A stretch of 32,983 bases of DNA from NCBI GenBank assembly GCA_938009735.1, contig CALLIG010000004.1:1-32983 (forward strand). The letters run 5' to 3'. A model generated the notes under the pieces. It saw nothing but the letters and a program-made list of their open reading frames with translations. It was not told the DNA's origin and did no database searches. Positions 9,341 to 17,372 of this stretch are shown here, piece by piece. Within the stretch, counting starts at the first letter, position 1; the number at the start of each line of letters is the position of its first letter. A program made the translations under genes and the position numbers. This DNA comes from an uncultured Flavobacteriaceae bacterium (GTDB lineage Bacteria > Bacteroidota > Bacteroidia > Flavobacteriales > Flavobacteriaceae).

Positions 9341-9759
9341 TTGTTGGTTTCAAGTTTGTAAAAGGAATCTTCGTCTACCATAATTGTAGTAAGTTCTACT
9401 GTATGATCATCTAAATCTTGAGTATATATAGAACGAAAATAATGGTGATCTTTAACTTGAAAAGTCAACCCTAATTCTTCATATCTCTTTTTTGCTTTTT
9501 CGAAATTTTGATTGGTCACATTAAAAGCAAAATGATCAATTCGAATATCGTCGGGATTTACAATTTCTTTTGTATTTGATTTGGCAGGAAATAAAGCAAC
9601 TCCTGTCTTACCTGATAGCATGAAAATAGGATATTCGCCCCATTTTTCTAATTTAAACTTTTTGAGTCCCAATACTTTATGATACCATTCTGCAGAAGCG
9701 TTTATGTCTTTTACGTTTATTGCTACGTGGTCTAAAAATTCGAGTTCGAATGCTGACAT
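9337..9759 (-). CDS. VOC family protein (glyoxalase/bleomycin-resistance fold)
   Basis: LDHVAINVKDINASAEWYHKVLGLKK ... RIDHFAFNV ... YTQDLDDHTVELTT. Overlaps the M24 start by 4 nt. Confidence 0.85.
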   Translation of the reverse strand: MSAFELEFLDHVAINVKDINASAEWYHKVLGLKKFKLEKWGEYPIFMLSGKTGVALFPAKSNTKEIVNPDDIRIDHFAFNVTNQNFEKAKKRYEELGLTFQVKDHHYFRSIYTQDLDDHTVELTTIMVDEDSFYKLETNK

Positions 9760-9817
9760 GCTATTCTCATTTAGATTTGAAAATAGCGATTAATTGGTAA
9801 AGCGATGTACAATGAGA

Positions 9818-11374
9818 TTATAAAATATCTTTTGGAAGAATTTTGCGCGTCCAAGTTTTGATACGTTTTACATTACTAACTTCAGCATCAGGATTATATT
9901 CTAAGGTAGTTTCCCAAGCGTTTTCAGGTTTGAATTCTTCTTCCATGCCAACAAGCACCTGTTTTGAAACTTTTTCAGAATGAATGATTGCCAAACATTC
10001 GGTGTTGAGGTTAGCGCTTCGTGGGTCTAAATTAAAAGTGCCAATTACTGTAATTTTTCCATCGACAATCATACTTTTCGAATGAAGTCCGAAAATAGGT
10101 TGATAATCAATGGTGGCTTGTAATTCACCTGTCATGATTTTCTTGCGCTCAGCGGCATCGGGTCGAAATTCGAAAATACGAACACCCGTTTCAAGAAGTG
10201 CTTTCCGATCATTTTGGTATCCGCTAAAAGCTTCTAGGTTGTCTGTAGATGCTAAACTGTTGGTTAAGATTCGAATTTTTACTCCACGATTAGTGGCTTC
10301 TTGAAAAAGTTCACGAGCCAATTCGGTTGTAATCAAATACGGACTTTGAATGTCAATGGAAGTCTTGGCGTTTTTTACCAAACGCATAAGTTTACTTGTT
10401 GATATTCCGCCACCTCCTAGTCCGCTCTTGCCATCATTCTTTCCAGGTACATCTGAGGCAAACTCAACATCATCTACCCAAACTACAGCACCTGAGTTTA
10501 TCATTATTGGAAAAGCAGCTGGTAAGTTTTTAATTTTCTCTCTAACCTGCGGCCAAAAATTATCAGGATTACAAGCGTATTCATGAAGCTTATCAAAACG
10601 ATTTGTGCTGCTAATATTATCAGGAATATCTTCAATTAATCCGGATACTGGCACACTTAGTTCGTTGCTCCAGAATTTTTCAAATGATTTGTTCACTTTT
10701 TTAGTTTCTTTTCCTAAAAGCAACACATCTCTATCTCTGAAATTATATTCATGGTCGTAATCAAAGTATTCATCGGCTATATTACGCCCACCAGTAATCA
10801 CCACTTTACCATCAACAATAAAAGTTTTATTATGCATCCGCTGGTTGGCTGAGCGAAAATCGGTGGCAAATTTGTCCAGTTTATCAAAAATATTTTTTCC
10901 TAAGTTCACTCCGGGATTATACACTTTAATGCTAATATTTTCATGTGAATCTAAGGTTAGAATATCCTGTACATCCGCATCAACCATGATATCATCTACT
11001 AATAAACGAACTTTCACTCCTCTATCAGCAGCACGCACCAAATAGTCGCAAGCAATTAAGCCCACATTATCCATAGAAAAAATAAAATATTGAATATCAA
11101 TGGTTTCTTCGGCGTATTCCGTTAGCCATGCTCTTGTTACCATAGCACCGCCACCATCTTCTAAAACATACACTCCTGTTTTAGTTTTCATCAACTCAGA
11201 AATGGGTTCTAATTCTTCAGATAAACTAATAGAATCATTTCGATGAATATCAGCGCAAAAGTTTGTGGTTAACTCACCAACTAAAGGATTCTTTTTTTCT
11301 TTACAGGATACAATGAATAGAAGTATGCATATGCAGCAAATAATGGTTTGGGAAGAATAGAATGATTTGTTCAT
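9818..11374 (-). CDS. Phospholipase D / cardiolipin synthase-like family lipoprotein
   Basis: Lipobox-like IVSC at the N-terminus; two HKD motifs, HNKTFIVDGKVVITGGRN and HSKSMIVDGKITVIGTFN. Confidence 0.88.
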   Translation of the reverse strand: MNKSFYSSQTIICCICILLFIVSCKEKKNPLVGELTTNFCADIHRNDSISLSEELEPISELMKTKTGVYVLEDGGGAMVTRAWLTEYAEETIDIQYFIFSMDNVGLIACDYLVRAADRGVKVRLLVDDIMVDADVQDILTLDSHENISIKVYNPGVNLGKNIFDKLDKFATDFRSANQRMHNKTFIVDGKVVITGGRNIADEYFDYDHEYNFRDRDVLLLGKETKKVNKSFEKFWSNELSVPVSGLIEDIPDNISSTNRFDKLHEYACNPDNFWPQVREKIKNLPAAFPIMINSGAVVWVDDVEFASDVPGKNDGKSGLGGGGISTSKLMRLVKNAKTSIDIQSPYLITTELARELFQEATNRGVKIRILTNSLASTDNLEAFSGYQNDRKALLETGVRIFEFRPDAAERKKIMTGELQATIDYQPIFGLHSKSMIVDGKITVIGTFNLDPRSANLNTECLAIIHSEKVSKQVLVGMEEEFKPENAWETTLEYNPDAEVSNVKRIKTWTRKILPKDIL

Positions 11375-11418
11375 CTAGGCGAATCTATTGATTTACAGAA
11401 TTTACAAGAGATATAAAA

Positions 11419-12438
11419 TTACTTGACAAAATTTAACTGCGATGTTAGCTTGCGTTTATCTCCATCAGCACTTGAAACTTGAATATAGTTATCATCATTA
11501 ACTTCGATGATCTGACAGGTTAGTACTCGTTTTGGAATTTCATCATTTTCGGAATTTGCTAAATCTTCAACAGGAGTTAAAGTATACGTGCATTCATCTA
11601 ACCAATCGATTTTTAGTTTGAGTTTATATCCTATAGATTCATTTTCTTCTATTTGGTAATTCTTATTTCGCTTAATCTTTGTCAGGCCATTGCGAGAACT
11701 TTCAATTTGAAAATCACCAGTTTTAACACTTGAGCAATTACCACAACGCAAGTTGAAATCTGTAAGATATTCTTTGGTAATTGGTTGTCCACCTAGGTCA
11801 CGAGTCTCTTTCAAGTACTTCTTAGCATTATTACAGTCTTGACTATATAAATATACTATTGATAATTTATAGGTTGTATTGATGTATTTAGGGTCGTACG
11901 AATAGGCCTCTAACAATTTCTCTTTAGCCTTATTTAAATGTTTTGTTGCTTGCTTATAATTTGATCTAACCGTCGCATAGTATTCTCCTAAATACGTTGT
12001 TCCGTAGTCAGTTAGAATTGGTGCGCTTTCTGGATCGATTTTGAGACCTTGGCTATATTCTTCTCTTGCCAAGTCATAGGCTCCTAGAGCAGTATATACA
12101 GCTCCATATCCCCAATATATTCCTGAATTCTTCGGATTCAATAAATAGGCTTGATTAAAACGATACATAGCAGTTTTTAAATTACCTCTATATAAATAAT
12201 CAAAACCCAATCGAATCATTTCATGAGCGCCTTCAGTTTTACTCTTGCCAGATTCAACAATGTTATTTACGAATTTCTGGTTCGCTTCAATTTCATCTGC
12301 ACTTTTCTTAATGTTTCCATATTCTGGTAACATTCGTTTATTCTTTTTTGCTTCTGCTTGCCAAGATTTAAGGGAGTACTCTTGGGCATTAGACATGAAA
12401 GAAAACATAAGAAATAGGGGAATGAATAGGTAACGCAT
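11419..12438 (-). CDS. TPR-repeat exported protein
   Basis: Signal peptide MRYLFIPLFLMFSFMSNAQ; TPR-like helices (AMYRFNQAYLLNPKNSGIYWGYGAVYTALGAYDLAREEYSQGLKIDPESA). Confidence 0.75.
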   Translation of the reverse strand: MRYLFIPLFLMFSFMSNAQEYSLKSWQAEAKKNKRMLPEYGNIKKSADEIEANQKFVNNIVESGKSKTEGAHEMIRLGFDYLYRGNLKTAMYRFNQAYLLNPKNSGIYWGYGAVYTALGAYDLAREEYSQGLKIDPESAPILTDYGTTYLGEYYATVRSNYKQATKHLNKAKEKLLEAYSYDPKYINTTYKLSIVYLYSQDCNNAKKYLKETRDLGGQPITKEYLTDFNLRCGNCSSVKTGDFQIESSRNGLTKIKRNKNYQIEENESIGYKLKLKIDWLDECTYTLTPVEDLANSENDEIPKRVLTCQIIEVNDDNYIQVSSADGDKRKLTSQLNFVK

Positions 12439-12498
12439 AGTTTCGATTTAACCTGAATATAACGAGTTCTCGCTTATTTTGTTGCTGTTTTTTTTAGT

Positions 12499-13209
12499 TT
12501 AAGTAGGCCTCGTACTTTTTTTATGATCGTAGGGGTTGGCACTATAATAATCGCGCATATTGAATTTTCGATCTTCAAATTGTTCGGGTAATATTTTAAA
12601 ATGCTGTATACGGTCGATTCTAAAAGCACGATAGTCTTTGCGAAGATGACACCAAGCCATTAAAATCCATTTGTTTTCAGTTGAAAGAATGGCACAAGGT
12701 TCTATTTTACGAAAAGAGATGTTTGGGTCATCTGCTTTGCGATAATTAATCTCAGTATAATTAAAATTGGTTATGGCTAATTGCAGTTCAGAGAGGGCAT
12801 TACTACTTATACTTTCTTTTCGAGTATCAAATACATGTAGTTGATTATTCAACACTTCACTTTTCTCAAGAATCGAAGATCTAAAAACTGATTTAATCTT
12901 TGTTAAGGCTTCTTCGAAATCAGTCACAAAAGAAGAGTCGTTACTTCTGTTAACTAAATGCTGCGCCGTAATTAAGGCATTGGCTTCTTTTTCTGTGAAC
13001 TGCACAGGTGCAACGGTATAACCATCCATTAGGGTATAGCCCCTGCCTTCAATTGTTATTACTGGTACACCAGCTTCAATAAGCTTTTGAATATCTCTAT
13101 AAACCGTACGTACGCTAACATTAAATTTATCAGATAACTCGGTGGCAGTCAAAAGTCGTTTCGACTTTAACAGCGTTAACACATGAATTAATCTGGCAAG
13201 TTGCGTCAT
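12499..13209 (-). CDS. YafY/WYL family transcriptional regulator (HTH + WYL)
   Basis: RLIHVLTLLKSKRLLTATELSDKFNVSVRTVYRDIQKLIEAGVPV plus WYL-type C-terminus (KWILMAWCHLRKDYRAFRIDRI). Start set to 13209 (MTQLARL) because the longer ORF begins inside a terminator hairpin. Confidence 0.85.
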   Translation of the reverse strand: MTQLARLIHVLTLLKSKRLLTATELSDKFNVSVRTVYRDIQKLIEAGVPVITIEGRGYTLMDGYTVAPVQFTEKEANALITAQHLVNRSNDSSFVTDFEEALTKIKSVFRSSILEKSEVLNNQLHVFDTRKESISSNALSELQLAITNFNYTEINYRKADDPNISFRKIEPCAILSTENKWILMAWCHLRKDYRAFRIDRIQHFKILPEQFEDRKFNMRDYYSANPYDHKKSTRPT

Positions 13210-13228
13210 ACTAATAGGTGTAAAACAA

Positions 13229-13259
13229 AGATAGCGAACCATGATATGATTCGCTATCT
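13229..13259 (-). terminator. Intrinsic terminator downstream of VOC gene
   Basis: AGATAGCGAA-N11-TTCGCTATCT, a perfect 10-bp stem, followed on the minus strand by TTGTTTTA. Confidence 0.65.
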
Positions 13260-13274
13260 AATAATTTGTTGAGT

Positions 13275-13646
13275 TTATTTCCAGGAATGAAGGGCAATTT
13301 TGTTTCCTTCAGTATCTAGAATATGAGCCATGTATCCGTTTTCTCCGATATCAGTTTTTGGCATCACAAGCGTACCACCTGCCTTTTCAACTCTTGCTAA
13401 GGGTATGCTTAAATCATCACCGCCATTTAGATATATAAATATACCTTCTTTTGAAGGAACACAGCCTTCCATCTCAATTAGTCCGCCACCTACTGCATTG
13501 TTATCTTCATCATAAGGAAACATGCCATACTTGACTCCGGGCATGGGAGCATCTTTGATTTCAATAGCTAACATAGTATTGTAGAATGATTTTGCTCTTT
13601 CGAAATTTTTAACTGGAATTTCAAACCAACTGATTGCATTTGACAT
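13275..13646 (-). CDS. VOC family protein
   Basis: ISWFEIPVKNFERAKSFYNTMLAIEI ... GMFPYDEDNNAVGGGLI ... HILDTEGNKIALHS. Confidence 0.85.
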   Translation of the reverse strand: MSNAISWFEIPVKNFERAKSFYNTMLAIEIKDAPMPGVKYGMFPYDEDNNAVGGGLIEMEGCVPSKEGIFIYLNGGDDLSIPLARVEKAGGTLVMPKTDIGENGYMAHILDTEGNKIALHSWK

Positions 13647-13670
13647 TGTATTTTGTTTTAGAAGTTAAAC

Positions 13671-13709
13671 TTGACACAAAGATATTTGTGACAATGTCAA
13701 ATTATGTCA
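13671..13709 (-). promoter_or_regulatory. Promoter/operator region of VOC-WYL regulator unit
   Basis: Minus-strand TATCTTTG (13677-13684) matches TAnnTTTG. Overlapping inverted repeats: TTGACA...TGTCAA, CACAAA-GATA-TTTGTG, TGACA-A-TGTCA, plus another TGTCA. Confidence 0.5.
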
Positions 13710-13732
13710 GGGGTTATTAAATTTGTTTCAGG

Positions 13733-14023
13733 TCAGCTTATCGGACTCATTTCATGAATGATAACTTCAAGCACGGCACCTTCCGTTGCTTTTCTATGAG
13801 CCGCGATGTGCGCACTTGCATTATGATTTAACCAAAGCTCACGGTTTGCCCAATTCTCATAGAAGAAAAAACGATTAGTATCGGTGTTATCTTCATGTAA
13901 ATCATAATTCAGACAACCTTCTTCTTTTAAGGTTGGAGGAATGAGTTTCAAAAGTGCCTGCTTTACTAATTCTCGTTTTTCAGGTTTGGCTATGATAGTA
14001 GCTGTAATTGTCAATTGTTTCAT
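13733..14023 (-). CDS. Putative quinol monooxygenase / ABM domain protein
   Basis: ITATIIAKPEKRELVKQALLKLIPPTLKEEGCLNYDLHEDNTDTNRFFFYENWANRELWLNHNASAHI: typical ABM dimer-fold protein. Confidence 0.85.
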   Translation of the reverse strand: MKQLTITATIIAKPEKRELVKQALLKLIPPTLKEEGCLNYDLHEDNTDTNRFFFYENWANRELWLNHNASAHIAAHRKATEGAVLEVIIHEMSPIS

Positions 14024-14049
14024 AAGTATAGATTTTGTCTTTTATTTTG

Positions 14050-14065
14050 ATGCAATTCATTGCAT
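14050..14065. promoter_or_regulatory. Palindrome ATGCAAT-TC-ATTGCAT upstream of ABM gene
   Basis: Perfect 7-bp arms with 2-nt spacer, 27-42 nt upstream of the ABM start codon. Confidence 0.35.
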
Positions 14066-14228
14066 ATAGATGTTATCGTCAATCAACCAATATATGCGTT
14101 GATTTGATTTTAATCTATACTAGTAAATATAAAGTTCATTAGCCAATAAATTGCGTTGTGACCTAGAGTATCTCCTTCATATTTAATGTGATTGACCAAA
14201 AATACCATTAGAAATCTCTAAAAAATAC

Positions 14229-14327
14229 CGATTAAAAACATTTCTTGTCGGTGAGTTGTTTTTCACTTGAAGAACAGTCGTCGAGCATTTTCTTCACTTT
14301 ATCTTGATTCTTGTCAAGTACCGAAAA
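14229..14327 (+). promoter_or_regulatory. Conserved upstream block (copy B): CGATTAAAA-N11-CGGTGA-N40-CACTTTATCTT-N13-TACCGAAAA
   Basis: Co-linear and ungapped with 1308-1406. Confidence 0.6.
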
Positions 14328-14402
14328 ATAAGGCGTTTCAGCGATTCGAAAAGAGCTTTTCCCTTCATCTGAGGTTATATTTATGTAACCCAAGTCAATA
14401 TT

Positions 14403-14690
14403 ATGAAAGCTATTTTAACTATTCTTTTTGTTCTTATCTGCGGAGCTGCTGCTCTTGCAAACACTAGTAGCAATCAATTAGTGTTAAACCCTCAAATCGA
14501 AAATCATGATGAAATTAAATTTACTGAAGTGGGCACTAATTTGGTTAGTGGCATTGTTGTTGCTACCAAGTATAATGAAGTTGAAACGGCAACTGAAACT
14601 GAAGTGGCTCGTTTATACAAATTCAAAAATTCAAGAATAAAGAAAGCATTAGCTTTTACAACAAAAAGAAACAAAGCCAAAATGGCTTAA
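14403..14690 (+). CDS. Small exported protein (95 aa) with conserved cationic C-terminal tail, copy B
   Basis: MKAILTILFVLICGAAALA signal peptide; C-terminus ETEVARLYKFKNSRIKKALAFTTKRNKAKMA. Confidence 0.8.
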   Translation: MKAILTILFVLICGAAALANTSSNQLVLNPQIENHDEIKFTEVGTNLVSGIVVATKYNEVETATETEVARLYKFKNSRIKKALAFTTKRNKAKMA

Positions 14691-14714
14691 CAGAACACTA
14701 AAAAATAACTTATT

Positions 14715-14834
14715 ATGATCTTAGCTACACTTTTAATATCGATTGCTCTTGTTGGTACTGCTGTCTTCGTTGCGAAGAAACAAGCATCAAATGTACGACC
14801 AATAAAAGTTCGTGTTAAGAACAACAAACGATAA
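14715..14834 (+). CDS. 39-aa putative single-pass membrane miniprotein with basic tail
   Basis: MILATLLISIALVGTAVFVAKKQASNVRPIKVRVKNNKR*. 24 nt after the preceding ORF and before a + strand terminator. Below the track's length cutoff. Confidence 0.5.
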   Translation: MILATLLISIALVGTAVFVAKKQASNVRPIKVRVKNNKR

Positions 14835-14922
14835 GTGATAAAATATTATATTAGCCTATAATGCTCTGAATGTGCCGCGTAGGTGGGAAAATTATAGTCC
14901 CCTCACACTATTTAACCAGAAT

Positions 14923-14962
14923 AAAAGTGCCCAACCTCCTGCCATGGAAATTGGGTGCTTTT
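14923..14962 (+). terminator. Intrinsic terminator
   Basis: AAAAGTGCCCAA ... TTGGGTGCTTTT followed by T-rich tract. 12-bp stem with two G-U wobbles on the + strand RNA. Confidence 0.75.
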
Positions 14963-14984
14963 TTATTTTTGTATTTATTAGAAA

Positions 14985-16577
14985 CTACTCCTTAACTCCG
15001 GGTTGCATTAATTTATAATCAGTTTTTGCTTTCTCAGCCGCAACCATATCTTTAACTTCTTTTAATAAAGCTTTGGAATCATATATGATTCCATCTTTGA
15101 TGGTGTATTTGACGCCACCTTCGCGAATAACTTCATTGTCTTCTGTTAGTTTAACGGCACCTGTACCGTATAATACTTTAATGTTTTTTAAAGGGTTAGC
15201 ATCAACGACAACAAAGTCTGCCCATTTGCCAATACTTACAGAACCTATTTTATCATCTAGACCTAAGGCTTCTGCGCCATTTAAGGTAGCAGAACGAATT
15301 ACTTCAAGTGGATGAAAGCCAGCTTCACGTAACAATTCCAATTCTCGGATGTATGCAAAACCATAGAGTTGATAAATAAATCCAGAATCAGAACCTGCTG
15401 TTACTCTACCGCCTCTATTTTTGTATTCGTTAATAAAAGTCATCCAAAGATTGTAGTTCTTTTTCCAAGCGACCTCTTGTTCAGTACCCCAATCGTGCCA
15501 GTAGCTTCCGTGTGAAATTTTACTAGGCTCGTAGAACTTCCATAAACTTGGTAAGGTATAATCTTCATGCCATTCAGCTCGCCTTGCTCGTTGTAAATCT
15601 CGACTTGCCTCGTAGATGTTAAACGTTGGGTCCATTGTGAAATCAAGTTCTAATAATTCTGTCATTACCTTTTCCCAATGTTCTGAATAAGGTTCTGCAG
15701 CTTGTGCCCAAAGTTTACCTGCATTCTCAAAGCGATGTTGTTCATTCTGATAGTTATAATCTAACGGATAATCTTGTACGGTTCTATCGTCAAATAAGGC
15801 TTCTGGTAGGCCGTACCAATGTTCCATAGAAGTTAGACCAGCTCTCGCAGAATGCAGCACATTCCATCGTGCTACGCTTAATTGGGCATGGTGACATGCA
15901 GAACCTAAGCCAAGTTTCTTATTCTCATCTAAAGCAGCAGCCATTATTTCGGGTTCCGCTCCAAAGAATTTAATACCATCGGCACCTTCTTTTGCATTTG
16001 CTCGAACCCAAGCACGAGCTTGCTCTGGAGTAGAAATTGGAATATCATTTAAAGGATTAAAATTTTTGCTTGTTTGTCCGAAGCCTGTATACGTATACAA
16101 GCGTGGAGCGACTATTTCATTCTTAGCACTTTTGCGTTTTAAATCTAAAGACCAATCAACACTTCTACCACCAACTTCACGAGCCGTTGTAACACCATGT
16201 GCCATCCAAAGTTTAAAAACATAGTCCGGTTCAGCTCCTTGCGATACACCACCAATATGGGTATGCATATCAACAAAGCCAGGTAACAAGTACATGCCCG
16301 TACAATCTAATTCTTTACCGCCAGCTTTTAATTTAGGGCGTTTAGATTCATCAATTTTCACTCCCGGATAACCGACTACTTGAATTTTTTTAATGATATT
16401 ATTTTCAACTACAATGTCAATAGGGCCTTGTGGTGGAGCTCCGTTACCATTTACTAACGTTACACCTCTAATTATTAGTTGTGCGTGTGGACCGTCTCCA
16501 GCTGCTGATTGAGCGAAAGATTGTGTTATCCCTGCTAAGAATAAAAGTAATAGGAGTAGAGTAGTTTGTTTTTTCAT
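14985..16577 (-). CDS. Amidohydrolase family protein (imidazolonepropionase-like), exported
   Basis: GMYLLPGFVDMHTHIGG ... GVTTAREVGG ... TAGSDSGFIYQLYGF ... SATLNGAEALGLDDKIGSVSIGKWADFVVVD. Confidence 0.9.
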   Translation of the reverse strand: MKKQTTLLLLLLFLAGITQSFAQSAAGDGPHAQLIIRGVTLVNGNGAPPQGPIDIVVENNIIKKIQVVGYPGVKIDESKRPKLKAGGKELDCTGMYLLPGFVDMHTHIGGVSQGAEPDYVFKLWMAHGVTTAREVGGRSVDWSLDLKRKSAKNEIVAPRLYTYTGFGQTSKNFNPLNDIPISTPEQARAWVRANAKEGADGIKFFGAEPEIMAAALDENKKLGLGSACHHAQLSVARWNVLHSARAGLTSMEHWYGLPEALFDDRTVQDYPLDYNYQNEQHRFENAGKLWAQAAEPYSEHWEKVMTELLELDFTMDPTFNIYEASRDLQRARRAEWHEDYTLPSLWKFYEPSKISHGSYWHDWGTEQEVAWKKNYNLWMTFINEYKNRGGRVTAGSDSGFIYQLYGFAYIRELELLREAGFHPLEVIRSATLNGAEALGLDDKIGSVSIGKWADFVVVDANPLKNIKVLYGTGAVKLTEDNEVIREGGVKYTIKDGIIYDSKALLKEVKDMVAAEKAKTDYKLMQPGVKE

Positions 16578-16620
16578 CTTTTGGATTGTTGGGTTTCTAG
16601 ATGGTTAGTTATTTGGATTA

Positions 16621-17331
16621 TTATTTTTTTATGGCCCTAATGTGCATAAAGCTAGGAAACTCATTTAGTTCTTTAAAATGTCTTGGATCTAATTTTTCAA
16701 ATTCAGCAACAGGTTTTGGTTCTATAAGTTGGTCAATTAAAAAACCGTTGTTCGTAATAGGTTGAATGCATTCATGTAATGATCGTCTGAAACTATGCAC
16801 TTTGACTGGTTTTCCAAACCCCGACCAAGTAGCATTAACTGGTTCAATTTCAAAATAGGCATCAGATTTAAAATACAAATATTCAAAAAACGGATGTTCT
16901 ATAGAAATTACCAAAGTTCCATTAGGTTTTAAAACTCTATGAAATTCTTGCATTGCTTTATTCCAATCTTCTAGATAATGCATTGCTAAGGCACATACTA
17001 CCGTGTCAAATGTGGCATTCTCAATCATGTTTAGAGGATTTGACATGTCGTGAACGAAAAAATCACCTAAGCCCTTGTTTCTATTTTTAGCATGAGCCAC
17101 CATTTTAGGGCTTAGATCGAAGCCCGTTATTTTTGCCCCCTGACTTAAAAGTATCTCCGCGTATTTGCCTGGACCACAAGCTGCATCCAAAATATGTTTT
17201 CCATTAACTTCTGGAATCAATTTTAAGGTGTTCGGGCGGTCGTAATAAGCATTATGCGGTTTATGGTCAATTAAGGCGTTGTAACTGTCTGCTAAATCTT
17301 CGTAAGCAGCAATTATCTTCTCTTTAGACAT
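16621..17331 (-). CDS. Class I SAM-dependent methyltransferase
   Basis: HILDAACGPGKYAEILLSQGAKITGFDLSPKMVAHAKN ... FDTVVCALAMHYLEDW ... VLKPNGTLVISIEHP. Confidence 0.9.
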   Translation of the reverse strand: MSKEKIIAAYEDLADSYNALIDHKPHNAYYDRPNTLKLIPEVNGKHILDAACGPGKYAEILLSQGAKITGFDLSPKMVAHAKNRNKGLGDFFVHDMSNPLNMIENATFDTVVCALAMHYLEDWNKAMQEFHRVLKPNGTLVISIEHPFFEYLYFKSDAYFEIEPVNATWSGFGKPVKVHSFRRSLHECIQPITNNGFLIDQLIEPKPVAEFEKLDPRHFKELNEFPSFMHIRAIKK

Positions 17332-17372
17332 TTGTTATATTAAATTCAGGTTTTTTCTAATCTACTAACTTA

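Noticed and set aside
10350-10586. + strand ORFs antisense to the PLD gene (also 10110-10304 and 10845-11045)
   Set aside because: Shadow ORFs with no signal peptide, motif or plausible initiation context.
14267-14467. ORF MKNSRRAFSSLYLDSC...
   Set aside because: Overlaps the conserved upstream block and the copy B gene in another frame; codon differences between the A and B blocks are not third-position biased.
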